DNA of 64,000 bases from Pseudomonas nicosulfuronedens (GTDB taxonomy: Bacteria > Pseudomonadota > Gammaproteobacteria > Pseudomonadales > Pseudomonadaceae), in contig NZ_SWDV01000036.1 of NCBI RefSeq assembly GCF_005877905.1, forward strand, positions 21,074 through 85,073, written 5' to 3'. The notes beneath the pieces were generated by a model that was not told the DNA's origin, made no database searches, and saw only the letters and a program-made list of their open reading frames with translations. The translations under genes and the position numbers were made by a program. This document shows, one piece after another, positions 1 through 8,858 of this stretch (positions are counted from its first letter, which is position 1; every line of letters begins with the position of its first letter).

Positions 1-613
1 GCAGGAGTTGCGGCTCCTGTACCAGCAGCATGCCGATCTCCAGGAACTGCTTCTGCCCGTGGGACAGCAATCCGGCGGGGCGATGGCGCGACTCGCGCAG
101 GCGAATGGTGGTGAGCACGTCCTCGATGCGGTCCTTCTGCTCGCCGGAGAGCCTGGCCTTGAGGCTTGCCCACACCGACTTGTCGGTCCTCTGTGCCAGC
201 TCCAGGTTCTCGAACACCGAGAGCGCCTCGAACACCGTGGGCTTCTGGAACTTGCGGCCGATGCCGGCCTGGGCGATCTCCACCTCGCTCATGCGGGTGA
301 GGTCGAGGGTTTCGCCGAAGAAGGCCTTGCCGTTGTCCGGACGGGTCTTGCCGGTGATCACGTCCATCAGCGTGGTCTTGCCCGCGCCGTTGGGGCCGAT
401 GATGCAACGCAGCTCGCCCACGCCTATGTAGAGCGTAAGGTTACGCAGCGCTTTGAAGCCATCGAAGCTAACGTTGATGTCTTCCAGGGTGAGGATGGTG
501 CCGTGGCGCAGGTCCAGCTGGCCGCTGGCGCTGGAACCGATGCCGATGGCGTCACGACTGGCGCCCGACGGGTCATAGGCCGGTTCCAGCATCAGGTGGG
601 GGACCGCTCTCAT
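1..613 (-). CDS. urtD: Urea ABC transporter ATP-binding protein UrtD (3' end cut by window edge)
   Basis: This is the cytoplasmic ATPase that, with UrtE, energises high-affinity urea uptake through UrtB/UrtC. I translated the minus strand by hand; about 204 N-terminal residues are inside the window. Walker A GPNGAGKT is at about residues 73-80, a Q-loop glutamine near 123, and the ABC signature LSHGQ near 183-187. The subfamily is the branched-chain amino acid/urea (LivG-like) type. The ATG at 613 overlaps the urtC stop by four bases (ATGA), implying translational coupling. About 40 residues precede the ABC core, as is usual for UrtD. The Walker B and H-loop lie beyond the edge. UrtD rather than LivG is inferred from the gene order urtA-urtB-urtC-urtD. 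Confidence 0.93.
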   Translation of the reverse strand, partial: MRAVPHLMLEPAYDPSGASRDAIGIGSSASGQLDLRHGTILTLEDINVSFDGFKALRNLTLYIGVGELRCIIGPNGAGKTTLMDVITGKTRPDNGKAFFGETLDLTRMSEVEIAQAGIGRKFQKPTVFEALSVFENLELAQRTDKSVWASLKARLSGEQKDRIEDVLTTIRLRESRHRPAGLLSHGQKQFLEIGMLLVQEPQLL

Positions 614-1689
614 TGCTCTTTCTCCCGCTTGATCAGGCCGAGGATGCCGCGCGGCAGGTACAGGGTGACGACGATGAACAGCGCGCCGAGGAAGAACAGC
701 CAGTACTCGGGGAAGGCCACGGTGAACCAGCTCTTCGCACCATTCACCACGCCTGCGCCCAGCAGCGGACCGATCAGCGTGCCGCGCCCGCCGAGGGCGA
801 CCCAGACGGCGGCCTCGATGGAGTTGGTCGGCGACATCTCGCTGGGGTTGATGATCCCCACCAGCGGCACGAACAGCGCGCCGGCAAGACCGCAGAGCAC
901 TGCGCTCAGGGTCCAGACGAAGAGCTTGTAGCCGCGCGGGTCATAGCCGCAGAACATCAGGCGGTTCTCGGCGTCGCGCAGGGCAGTGAGTACCCGGCCG
1001 AACTTGCTGCGCGCCAGGGCGAAGCCGATGGCCAGGCTCGCCGCCAGCAGCACGACGATGGCGAGGAACAGCGCCACCCGTGTGCCCGGTGCGGTGATCG
1101 AGAATCCGAGGATGCTGCGGAAGTTGGTGAAGCCGTTGTTGCCGCCAAAGCCGGTCTCGTTGCGGAAGAACAGCAGCATGCCGGCGAAGGTCAGCGCCTG
1201 GGTCATGATCGAGAAGTACACGCCCTTGATCCGCGAGCGGAAGGCGAAGAAACCGAACACCAGGGCCAGCAGGCCGGGCGCCAGCACGACGAGGCACAGC
1301 GCCCAGAGGAAGTGCTGGGTTCCGGCCCAATACCACGGCAGCTCGGTCCAGGAGAGGAACGTCATGAACGCTGGCAACTGGTCGCCCGCCGCTTCGCGCA
1401 TCAGGTACATGCCCATGGCGTAGCCGCCCAGGGCGAAGAACAGCCCGTGGCCCAGCGACAGCAGGCCGGCATAGCCCCAGACGAGGTCCAGCGCCAGCGC
1501 GACGATGGCGTAGCAGAGGATCTTGCCGGTCAGCGTCAGCCCGTAGGCGGACAGGTACAGTGCGCTGCTCTCGGGCAACAGGTGCAGCAGCGGCAGGACC
1601 AGCAGCGCGACGAGTGTGACCCCAACCAGGCCGGCGGTGAGTTTCGGGCCGGCCTTCTGCGCGGCCGTCACGGTGAGTGGCTGGTTCAT
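610..1689 (-). CDS. urtC: Urea ABC transporter permease UrtC
   Basis: This is an inner-membrane permease of the LivM family that pairs with UrtB to form the urea channel. The protein is 359 aa, with about ten hydrophobic segments and the LivM-type motif LDLVWGYAGLLSLGHG near residue 68. I chose the ATG at 1689 because GGAAGG lies a few bases upstream and because the open frame further upstream runs into a REP repeat rather than coding sequence. The 3' end overlaps the urtD start. The gap to urtB (about 145 nt) is filled by a REP pair, so the operon is interrupted by a repeat. The UrtC call rests on family match plus operon context. Confidence 0.93.
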   Translation of the reverse strand: MNQPLTVTAAQKAGPKLTAGLVGVTLVALLVLPLLHLLPESSALYLSAYGLTLTGKILCYAIVALALDLVWGYAGLLSLGHGLFFALGGYAMGMYLMREAAGDQLPAFMTFLSWTELPWYWAGTQHFLWALCLVVLAPGLLALVFGFFAFRSRIKGVYFSIMTQALTFAGMLLFFRNETGFGGNNGFTNFRSILGFSITAPGTRVALFLAIVVLLAASLAIGFALARSKFGRVLTALRDAENRLMFCGYDPRGYKLFVWTLSAVLCGLAGALFVPLVGIINPSEMSPTNSIEAAVWVALGGRGTLIGPLLGAGVVNGAKSWFTVAFPEYWLFFLGALFIVVTLYLPRGILGLIKREKEQ

Positions 1690-1723
1690 GGGGAAACCTT
1701 CCTTTGCGGCGCGGGCGAACCCT

Positions 1724-1801
1724 GTAGGAGCGAGCTTGCTCGCGAATCCGCCCAGCACCTGAGCTGCCGGGGAATCCGTTCGCGAGCAAGCTCGCTCCTA
1801 C
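1724..1801. repeat. REP inverted pair inside the urt operon
   Basis: Two head-to-head copies of the Pseudomonas REP unit with core GAGCGAGCTTGCTCGC occupy 1724-1746 and 1779-1801, separated by about 32 nt. The transcript can fold into a long hairpin. The element lies between urtB and urtC, so it could reduce read-through or stabilise the upstream mRNA. That role is inference. Confidence 0.9.
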
Positions 1802-1834
1802 GAAGAGCAATCAGTTCGGGCATTGGTGTGTTCA

Positions 1835-3424
1835 TCAGTCGATGACCCTCCCTTTCAGAGCGAAGAGCCCCTGCGGACGTTTCTGGATGAACAGGATGAT
1901 CAGCGCGAGGATCAGGATCTTGCCCAGCACCGCGCCGATCTGCGGTTCGAGGATCTTGTTCGCCACGCCCAGGCCGAAGGCGGCGAACACGCTGCCGGCG
2001 AGCTGGCCGACACCGCCGAGCACCACCACCAGGAACGAGTCGATGATGTAGCTCTGGCCCAGGTCGGGGCCGACGTTGCCGACCTGCGACAGCGCCACGC
2101 CGCCCAGGCCGGCAATGCCCGAGCCCAGGCCGAAGGCGAGCATGTCCACGCGGCCGGTGGGCACCCCGCAGCAGGCGGCCATGTTGCGGTTCTGTGTGAC
2201 GGCGCGGACGTTCAGGCCCAGCCGCGTGCGGTTGAGCAACAGCCAGGTGAGCGCCAGCACGAACAGCGCAAAGCCGATGATGATGATGCGGTTCCACGGC
2301 AGTACGAGGTTGGGCAGCACCTGGATGCCGCCGGACAGCCAGGCCGGGTTGGCGACCTCGACGTTCTGCGCGCCGAACAGTACGCGCACCAGCTGGATCA
2401 GCACCAGGCTGATACCCCAGGTGGCGAGCAGGGTTTCCAGCGGGCGGCCATAGAGGTGGCGGATCACCGTGCGCTCCAGCGCCATGCCGATGCACGCGGT
2501 GACCAGGAAGGCCACTGGCAGGGCCAGCAGCGGATACAGCTCCAGCACGCCCGGCGCATAGCGCTGGCAGAGCAACTGCACCACGTAGGTGGAGTAGGCG
2601 CCGAGCATCAGCATCTCGCCGTGGGCCATGTTGATCACCCCGAGCAGGCCGTAAGTGATCGCCAGGCCCAGGGCGGCGAGCAGCAGGATTGAGCCCAGCG
2701 ACAGGCCGCTGAAGGCCTGGCCGAACAGGTCCCCCATCAGCAGCCGGCGCTTCACCTGGCCGAGGCTGGTGGCGGCAGCGGTACGCACCGAATCATCGGG
2801 TTCGGCAGCGGGGTCGAGGAGATTTTCCAGGCGGGTGCGTGCCTGCGGGTCACCGGATTCGCCCAGCAGGCGCACGGCGGAGAGGCGCACCGCCGGAGCC
2901 GGGTCGGCCAACTGCAGGTTGGCCAGGGCCAGTTGCAGGGCGGCTTTGACGCCGTCGTCGGATTCTTCGTTGAGACGGTATTCGAGCAACGTGCGCTGCG
3001 CAGGACGGGCACTCTTCTGCAACTGGCGCGCGGCTTCCAGGCGTACTTCGGCGCTGTCGGCGACTAGCTGGTGACTGGCCATCGCGGTGTTCACCAGGCC
3101 GCGCAGGCGATTGTTCAGGCGTAGCTTGTCGGGCTCGCCGACCGGTGCGGCGCCTCCGTCGGCGGGGTGGTACTGGCCAGCGTCACCGAGGAGGAAGGCG
3201 CGGCCCTGCGCATCGATGGCGAGGCGGCCGGACTGGATGGCTTCCAGGAGAGGAAGGCGGTCGGCGTCGGGCGCGGCGGCCCATTGTTCGAGCAGTTTGG
3301 CGCGGGCGTCGTTGTCGGCGCTGGCGAAGTCCTGCGCGGGGCCGGCGAAGGCGGGCAGCGCATAGAGTGCGGCCAGCATGAGCGCGCAGACGTGGAGCAG
3401 GCGGTGGAGAAAGGCAGTGGGCAT
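1835..3424 (-). CDS. urtB: Urea ABC transporter permease UrtB with long N-terminal domain
   Basis: This is the LivH-type inner-membrane permease for urea. The protein is 529 aa. Residues 1-27 form a signal peptide, and residues of about 30-225 form a soluble, probably periplasmic domain with HEAT-like repeats (for example RLSAVRLLGESGD). The roughly 300-residue permease domain follows, starting near SLGSILLLAALGLAITYGLLG. The long N-terminal extension is typical of proteobacterial UrtB and absent from LivH, which supports a urea rather than amino-acid transporter. The gene follows urtA after a 185-nt gap containing a strong hairpin. The start at 3424 has a modest AGGGAA upstream. Confidence 0.93.
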   Translation of the reverse strand: MPTAFLHRLLHVCALMLAALYALPAFAGPAQDFASADNDARAKLLEQWAAAPDADRLPLLEAIQSGRLAIDAQGRAFLLGDAGQYHPADGGAAPVGEPDKLRLNNRLRGLVNTAMASHQLVADSAEVRLEAARQLQKSARPAQRTLLEYRLNEESDDGVKAALQLALANLQLADPAPAVRLSAVRLLGESGDPQARTRLENLLDPAAEPDDSVRTAAATSLGQVKRRLLMGDLFGQAFSGLSLGSILLLAALGLAITYGLLGVINMAHGEMLMLGAYSTYVVQLLCQRYAPGVLELYPLLALPVAFLVTACIGMALERTVIRHLYGRPLETLLATWGISLVLIQLVRVLFGAQNVEVANPAWLSGGIQVLPNLVLPWNRIIIIGFALFVLALTWLLLNRTRLGLNVRAVTQNRNMAACCGVPTGRVDMLAFGLGSGIAGLGGVALSQVGNVGPDLGQSYIIDSFLVVVLGGVGQLAGSVFAAFGLGVANKILEPQIGAVLGKILILALIILFIQKRPQGLFALKGRVID

Positions 3425-3556
3425 GCGTGTGTTCCCTGAGAGGCGGGTGTGGGCTGCTGCACCCTCTTCCTAACCCTGGCTGCGCGCCCCACTCCGAAGG
3501 GAAAGGGGACCGTACGGTGCAGGGTGAAACCGAGGTCTCAGCCGGCAGGGACAGCT

Positions 3557-3578
3557 CCCTCTCCCTTCAGGGAGAGGG
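3557..3578. repeat. Hairpin between urtA and urtB (CCCTCTCCC/GGGAGAGGG)
   Basis: A perfect 9-bp inverted repeat (3557-3565 with 3570-3578, TTCA loop) lies just downstream of the urtA stop on the transcribed strand. The same stem recurs at 56094-56114 in the fdn region, so it is a dispersed repeat type. There is no U-tract, so it is more likely an mRNA-stabilising or partially attenuating hairpin than a full terminator. The surrounding 3425-3609 gap holds no convincing ORF. Confidence 0.75.
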
Positions 3579-3609
3579 CGGGGGAGAGGGACTCTAGGCC
3601 CGCTCCGGA

Positions 3610-4878
3610 TCAGTTGCTACGCACCGCATAATCCGGCTTCTTGTCGTTGCCCGGAATGAACGGGCTCCACGGCTGGGCGCGGATCGGTTCGGGGGTCTTC
3701 CAGACCACGTTGAACTGACCGTTGTCCTCGATCTCGCCGATCATCACCGGCTTGTGCAGGTGGTGGTTGGTCTTGTCCATGGTCAGGGTGAAGCCCGACG
3801 GCGCCTTGAAGGTCTGGCCGCCCATGGCCTCGCGAACCTTGTCGACGTCGGTGCTGCCGGCCTTCTGCGCGGCCTGTGCCCACATGTGGATGCCGACGTA
3901 CGTGGCTTCCATCGGGTCGTTGGTCACCGCGGTGCTGTAGTTGGGCAGGTTCTTGGCTTTGGCGTAGGCCTTCCAGTCGGCGACGAACTGGGTGTTTTCA
4001 GGGTTCTTTACCGACTCGAAGTAGTTCCATGCGGCGAGGTTGCCCACCAGCGGCTTGGTGTCGATACCGCGCAGCTCTTCCTCGCCCACAGAGAAGGCCA
4101 CCACTGGCACGTCGGTGGCTTCCAGGCCCTGGTTGGCCAGTTCCTTGTAGAAGGGCACGTTGGAGTCGCCGTTGACGGTGGAGATCACCGCGGTCTTGCC
4201 GCCAGCGGAGAACTTCTTGATGTCGGCGACGATGGTTTGATAGTCGCTGTGGCCGAACGGCGTGTAGACCTCCTGGATATCCTTGTCGGCCACGCCCTTG
4301 CTGTGCAGGAAGGCGCGCAGGATCTTGTTCGTGGTGCGCGGGTAGACGTAGTCGGTGCCCAGCAGGAAGAAGCGCTTGGCGGCGCCACCGTCCTCGCTCA
4401 TCAGGTACTCCACCGCCGGGATTGCCTGCTGGTTTGGTGCGGCGCCGGTGTAGAAGACGTTGGGCGACATTTCCTCACCCTCGTACTGCACCGGGTAGAA
4501 CAGCAGGCCGTTGAGTTCCTCGAACACCGGCAGCACGGACTTGCGCGACACGCTGGTCCAGCAGCCGAAGACCACTGCCACCTTGTCCTGGGTCAGCAGC
4601 TGGCGCGCCTTCTCGGCAAACAGCGGCCAGTTGGAGGCCGGATCGACCACCACCGCCTCGAGCTTCTTGCCGTTCACGCCGCCCTTGGCGTTGATCTCGT
4701 CGATGGTCATCAGCGCCATGTCCTTGAGCGAGGTCTCGGAGATCGCCATGGTGCCGGACAGCGAATGCAGGATGCCGACCTTGATGGTCTCGGCAGCCTG
4801 GGTGCTGAACGGGAACAGGCCGGTGAGCAGCAGGGCACTCACGGCCAGCGTACTTTTCAACAGCGGACGACGTTTCAT
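3610..4878 (-). CDS. urtA: Urea ABC transporter substrate-binding protein UrtA
   Basis: This is the periplasmic urea-binding protein, first gene of the operon. It is 422 aa. A Sec signal peptide (MKRRPLLKSTLAVSALLLTG, cleavage near STQAAE) is followed by a type I periplasmic binding fold of the AmiC/UrtA subclass (IKVGILHSLSGTMAIS; VVFGCWTSVSRKSVLPVFEE). The open frame extends 76 codons further upstream, but I place the start at 4878. There an ATG follows GGAGG and directly begins the signal peptide, and the sigma-54 promoter lies within that extension. High expression relative to the permeases would be expected because of the hairpin after the gene. Confidence 0.95.
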   Translation of the reverse strand: MKRRPLLKSTLAVSALLLTGLFPFSTQAAETIKVGILHSLSGTMAISETSLKDMALMTIDEINAKGGVNGKKLEAVVVDPASNWPLFAEKARQLLTQDKVAVVFGCWTSVSRKSVLPVFEELNGLLFYPVQYEGEEMSPNVFYTGAAPNQQAIPAVEYLMSEDGGAAKRFFLLGTDYVYPRTTNKILRAFLHSKGVADKDIQEVYTPFGHSDYQTIVADIKKFSAGGKTAVISTVNGDSNVPFYKELANQGLEATDVPVVAFSVGEEELRGIDTKPLVGNLAAWNYFESVKNPENTQFVADWKAYAKAKNLPNYSTAVTNDPMEATYVGIHMWAQAAQKAGSTDVDKVREAMGGQTFKAPSGFTLTMDKTNHHLHKPVMIGEIEDNGQFNVVWKTPEPIRAQPWSPFIPGNDKKPDYAVRSN

Positions 4879-4974
4879 CGCGGCAGCCTCCTTGGCTATC
4901 CAGGGGCGGGGAGCTGCCGGCGCGGCAGCTTCCCCGGAAATGGGGCGATCCTTGAGCGGGATCGAGGCTGCCAT

Positions 4975-4991
4975 CGCAGCATCCGTGCCAA
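4975..4991 (-). promoter_or_regulatory. Sigma-54 (RpoN) promoter of urtABCD
   Basis: On the minus strand the sequence TTGGCACGGATGCTGCG matches the RpoN -24/-12 consensus, with GG and GC exactly 10 nt apart. It lies about 97 nt upstream of the urtA ATG, predicting a start near 4964 and a leader of about 85 nt. RpoN control fits nitrogen-limitation induction of urea uptake by NtrC. Confidence 0.8.
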
Positions 4992-5068
4992 ACAGGCAAA
5001 AGCCTCGGCGCAGATGGGTCGGACGAGATTTTCTGTCGAAATGGTGAGGTTTTTCAGTGCGCAGCTTT

Positions 5069-5099
5069 GGTGCGCCGAGCACCCCTTGGTGCGTGGTGC
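5069..5099. promoter_or_regulatory. Possible NtrC enhancer cluster upstream of urtA
   Basis: GGTGC half-sites occur at 5069-5073, 5088-5092 and 5095-5099, with GCACC at 5079-5083. GCACCCCTTGGTGC (5079-5092) resembles an NtrC dyad but has a 4-nt instead of 5-nt spacer. The position, about 80-130 bp upstream of the predicted RpoN start, suits an enhancer. Confidence 0.4.
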
Positions 5100-5115
5100 T
5101 CCCCAAAGGGGAGCG

Positions 5116-5709
5116 TCACTGCGGGAGGAAGTAGCCGCGCACGCCGGTCATGATGATCTGCGCAGCAAGGGCGCACACGAACAGGCCCATCAGGCGGCTG
5201 ACGATCATCAGGCCCTGTTCGCCGAGAATCTTCTCGATCTTGTCGGAGAGGTAAAGCGTGATGCCCACCGTCAGGCACGCGAGGAAGATCGCGGCCAGCG
5301 CGAGGAGCTTGTGTTCCCAGTCCTGGTTCACGCCCATCACCAGCAGCGCACCGATGGTGCCGGGGCCAACGGTGATGGGGATGGTCAGCGGGACGATGGT
5401 GACGTCCTGTTGCACGTTGTCCGCCTGCACCGCCGAGCGGCCCTGGGCCATGCCCAGCGCGGAGATGAACAGTACGCTGCCCGCGCCGATACGGAAGGCG
5501 TCAGCGGTGATGCCGAACAGGGTGAAGATGTAGCGCCCGAACAGGTACAGCAGCACGCTGGCGATCAGCGCCGCCAGGGCCACGCGCCAGGCCATGTGCT
5601 TGCGGTCGCGGGGAGCGAAGCCGCGGTTGAGGCTGATGAAGCAGGACAGCACGAAGAACGGGCTGTAGAGCACCAGCATCTTCAGGTACACGCTGAACAT
5701 CACTTGCAT
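5116..5709 (-). CDS. MarC family integral membrane protein
   Basis: An inner-membrane protein of the MarC/YhgN family, of unknown function despite its historic link to antibiotic resistance. It is 197 aa with six predicted hydrophobic helices and the conserved stretch PLTIPITVGPGTIGALLV in the middle, typical of the family. I prefer the start at 5709 (MQVMFSVYLK), which gives the usual family length; an ATG three codons inside (5700) is an alternative. It lies upstream of urtA on the same strand but is separated by the urt sigma-54 promoter, so it is probably a separate unit. Its upstream neighbour is retS, as I recall from P. aeruginosa. Confidence 0.85.
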   Translation of the reverse strand: MQVMFSVYLKMLVLYSPFFVLSCFISLNRGFAPRDRKHMAWRVALAALIASVLLYLFGRYIFTLFGITADAFRIGAGSVLFISALGMAQGRSAVQADNVQQDVTIVPLTIPITVGPGTIGALLVMGVNQDWEHKLLALAAIFLACLTVGITLYLSDKIEKILGEQGLMIVSRLMGLFVCALAAQIIMTGVRGYFLPQ

Positions 5710-5820
5710 GGGAACGACTCGTCCGGATTGAGTGGGCGCGGCTGGGCAAAGCATAGCGGGTGGGACGAGGAGCGGCATTGCGGCGGGGCAACTCAAGCAC
5801 GCGGCGCTTGATTCGTGGGT

Positions 5821-5889
5821 AGGAGCGGACCTTGTCCGCGATCGATTTCGCATCGCGTCGGAGGCCAGTCGCGGACAAAGTCCGCTCCT
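5821..5889. repeat. REP-like inverted repeat (GGACCTTGTCC variant)
   Basis: Left arm 5821-5841 and right arm 5869-5889 are near-perfect reverse complements sharing AGGAGCGGAC and TCCGCGA ends. They form a distinct sequence class from the GAGCGAGCTTGCTCGC REPs elsewhere in the window. The element sits between the marC-like gene and the retS stop codon. Confidence 0.8.
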
Positions 5890-5922
5890 GCGCCGAGGGA
5901 TATGACGTGCGGAAGGGCGGTA

Positions 5923-8733
5923 TCAGGAAGGCAGTGCGTCGCTCTGCTGCTGGCGCAGGCGGCGATCACGCTCGCCTACCCAGTACGCCACCAGCTCGCG
6001 CAGTTGCGACAACTCCACCGGCTTGGCCATGTGGCCGTCCATGCCGACCAGCCGTGCGCGCTCCTTGTGCTCGCTGAGGATGTGCGCGGTGAGCGCCACC
6101 ACCGGGGTGTGCGGGCGGTGTTCGCTGGCTTCCCAGGCGCGCAGGCGTTCGGTGGCGGAGAAGCCGTCGAGCACCGGCATCTCGCAGTCCATCAGTACCA
6201 GGTCGTACTGGGTAGCCTTCATCGCGGCCAGGGCTTCCTCGCCGTTGCTGGCGGTATCGGGCTGCAGGTTGAGCTTGCTCAGCATGCCGCGGATGACCTT
6301 GGTGGAGATGCTGTTGTCCTCGGCGACCAGGATGCGGAAGTCGCTGGGCGGTACGTTCGACGCCGGCTCGCTCGCCGGTGCGAGGTAGTTGCTCACTCCG
6401 CTCGGTCCGCGCTGCGACAACTCTTCGGCCAGGGTCGCCTTGAGCGTATAGCCCGCCACCGGCTTGGCGAGGATGCGCTTGATGCCAGCGTTGCGCGCAA
6501 TGATCTTGCTTGGCGCATTGCTGATGCCGGTGAGCATGATCAGCAGGATGTCGTGGTTGAGGTTCGGGTCTTCCTGGATCTTGGTTGCCAGCTGCATGCC
6601 GGTCATGCCGGGCATATCCTGATCCAGCAGGACCACATCGAAGTACTCGCGCAGATGCGCCTTGGTGCGCAGCTGGGCCAGTGCTTCCTTGCCCGAAGAC
6701 ACCGCGCTGACGTTCATGCCCCAGGCGCTGCACTGTTGCACCACTACCTTGCGGCAGGTCTGGTTGTCGTCCACCACCAGCAGGCGTGCGCCCTGCAACG
6801 GGCCGTCGAGGTCGGCGCCGGCCTGGTCGATCTGCTGCGGGTCGAGCGGCAGGCTGAGCCACAGCAGGTTGCCGGCACCTTCGGCGCCGTGGCCGCTCTC
6901 ATTGCCGCCCTCTATTCCAAAATCGCCGTTCATCAGGCGGATCAGCTGGCGCGCGATGATCAGGCCCAGGCGACTGCTCATGCGGGTGGCGGAGAGGAAG
7001 TCGCGGCTGTGCACTTCGGCGGTGAGCAGGGCCTGGCGGTCAGCGCTATCCAGCGGTCGGCCGCTGTCCTGCACGGCGATGCGCAAGCGCGGACGTTCGG
7101 CCGGGCCGTCGAGGGCGACGACGAGGAGGATCTCGCCTTCGTCGGTCTGCTTGAAAGCGTTGTCCAGCAGGCTCAACACGGCCTGGCGCAGGCGCGTCGG
7201 GTCGCCGCTGACGATGCGCGGCACCTGTGGTTGGGTGAAGCTGATCAGCTCGACCTTCTGCTGCTCGGCCTTGGCGCGGAAGATCGCCAGGCAGTCCTCG
7301 ATCAGCGCGCCGAGGTCGAACTGCACCTCGTCCAACTCGATCTGCCCGGACTCCAGCTTGGAGATGTCGAGAATCTCGTTGATCAGCGACAGCAGCTCAT
7401 TGCCTGCGCTATGAATGGTCTGCACGTAGTCGCGCTGCTTGGCCGATAGCGGGGTGCCGAGCAGCAGCTCGGTCATGCCCAGCACACCGTTCATGGGGGT
7501 GCGGATCTCGTGGCTGATCTTGGCCAGGAAGTCACCCTTGGCCTTCAGCTCGGCGACATTGGCCGCGCGTTGGCGGCTGGCGGCGAAGTGGTCGTTCTGG
7601 ATCTTCCGCTGGCGTTCGGCGAGCGCCAGGCTGAGCAGGAAGCCGACCACCGCCGAGAGACCGAGCAGGCCGCTGCCCAGCCATTCCGTGCGAGTCGCCA
7701 CATAGCCCAGCAGCGATGGCAGGCACAGGCACCAGACCACCGCGAAGAGGCCCATGCCGATGGCGAACAGGCGGGCCGGTCGGTAGGCGTGTATCCAGTA
7801 GTAGACCGCCACGCCCAGCATGCCCAGGGTCACCAGGGTAATCAGCCCGTAGACCAGGCTGCTGATGGACAGGCCGAGCATCAGGTTGAGCGCGACGCCC
7901 AGCACGACCAGCGCGGCAGTACCGCCCAGCAGCAGGCGCTTGAGGGGCAGGCGCGGGTTGAGGTCACGAAAGAAGCTGGCGGTGTAGCCCAGTGCGCAGA
8001 ACAGCGTCACCACCAGGCAGGCCAGGGCGGCCATCGGTTGCAGCGACTGGCTGTTGCCATACCAGGGGCTGAGCAGGCCGAACAGGTTGAGGCAGGCCAG
8101 CAGCAGGCTGGCGTGTACGCCGGCCAGCCACAGGCCACTGGCGACGCGGGTGTAGGCGAAGCGCACGAGGTTGTAGATCAGCAGCATGGCCAGGCAGCCG
8201 ATCAGCACGCCGAAATGCAGCGGGCGCTGGTCGTTGCTCGGCTGGCCGGCGGCCTCGATGCTGATGTTCGGCCGCAGCGGCATCGTCGAGGCGAGGCGCA
8301 GGTAGAGGTCCAGCGGCTCGGCTGCAGTGCGCAGGGGAATCACCAGGTCGCTGTTGAGCAGCGGGCGCTGCACCGGGGAGAGGTTGCCGGCGCTCTTCTG
8401 CTCGAGGACTTTCTGCCCGTCGAGGATGAACATCTCGAAGCTGTCCAGGCTCGGCGCGAACAGGCGCAGTTGCTGGGGCTCGTCGTTGGCGGGAAGGCGG
8501 AAGTGCAGCCAGGTCGCGCCGGGGCCGGCGGGGGCGTGCAGATCGTTGATGTCGAGGGGGCTGAAGAGGGTGCGGTAGCGCGGGGAGATCACGTCCTGCA
8601 GTTGCAGGCGGGCGTCACTGTCGTGGAGCTGGGACCAGCCGGGATCCTGGCTTGCCGCGTAGGTCGGAAGACAGACCAGAGCGGCCAGCAGCAAGCTGAC
8701 GAGGAGTCCTGTGGCAGTCCAGAGCCGACGCAC
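5923..8733 (-). CDS. retS: Hybrid sensor kinase RetS
   Basis: This is a membrane hybrid histidine kinase. In P. aeruginosa RetS blocks GacS, lowering RsmY/Z small RNAs and favouring acute-virulence traits over biofilm and type VI secretion. I see, in order: signal peptide (1-26), periplasmic 7TMR-DISMED2 sensor (about 30-165), 7TMR-DISM seven-helix module (about 175-385), HisKA with the H-box [18 protein letters not shown] (His near 424), HATPase domain, and two receivers (LLVVDDNQ...LLDQDMPG and ILVAEDNS...[11 protein letters not shown]). I chose the GTG at 8733 (protein 936 aa) because it precedes the signal peptide directly, has GAAGGG upstream, and matches the family length of about 940. 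Longer starts run into the purD side. Position next to purD supports the call. Confidence 0.93.
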   Translation of the reverse strand: MRRLWTATGLLVSLLLAALVCLPTYAASQDPGWSQLHDSDARLQLQDVISPRYRTLFSPLDINDLHAPAGPGATWLHFRLPANDEPQQLRLFAPSLDSFEMFILDGQKVLEQKSAGNLSPVQRPLLNSDLVIPLRTAAEPLDLYLRLASTMPLRPNISIEAAGQPSNDQRPLHFGVLIGCLAMLLIYNLVRFAYTRVASGLWLAGVHASLLLACLNLFGLLSPWYGNSQSLQPMAALACLVVTLFCALGYTASFFRDLNPRLPLKRLLLGGTAALVVLGVALNLMLGLSISSLVYGLITLVTLGMLGVAVYYWIHAYRPARLFAIGMGLFAVVWCLCLPSLLGYVATRTEWLGSGLLGLSAVVGFLLSLALAERQRKIQNDHFAASRQRAANVAELKAKGDFLAKISHEIRTPMNGVLGMTELLLGTPLSAKQRDYVQTIHSAGNELLSLINEILDISKLESGQIELDEVQFDLGALIEDCLAIFRAKAEQQKVELISFTQPQVPRIVSGDPTRLRQAVLSLLDNAFKQTDEGEILLVVALDGPAERPRLRIAVQDSGRPLDSADRQALLTAEVHSRDFLSATRMSSRLGLIIARQLIRLMNGDFGIEGGNESGHGAEGAGNLLWLSLPLDPQQIDQAGADLDGPLQGARLLVVDDNQTCRKVVVQQCSAWGMNVSAVSSGKEALAQLRTKAHLREYFDVVLLDQDMPGMTGMQLATKIQEDPNLNHDILLIMLTGISNAPSKIIARNAGIKRILAKPVAGYTLKATLAEELSQRGPSGVSNYLAPASEPASNVPPSDFRILVAEDNSISTKVIRGMLSKLNLQPDTASNGEEALAAMKATQYDLVLMDCEMPVLDGFSATERLRAWEASEHRPHTPVVALTAHILSEHKERARLVGMDGHMAKPVELSQLRELVAYWVGERDRRLRQQQSDALPS

Positions 8734-8858
8734 GGCGAAGTCCCTTCGGTAGTGAGTGGGCGGATTATAGCCAAGTGTGCTGAAGGCCGTAATCCACCCG
8801 TGCACGCCGGGACCGCCGGGAGGAAGGCGTCCGACGAGGAACGCCTCCGCCCGTCGGA

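Noticed and set aside
610..1689. LivM/LivH/LivG branched-chain amino acid transporter for the first 5 kb
   Set aside because: UrtA-type binding protein, the long N-terminal domain of UrtB and the RpoN promoter fit urea uptake better.
3754..5811. A 685-codon plus-strand open frame over urtA and the marC-like gene
   Set aside because: It is antisense to two recognisable proteins, spans their promoter region, and its composition is typical of shadow frames.
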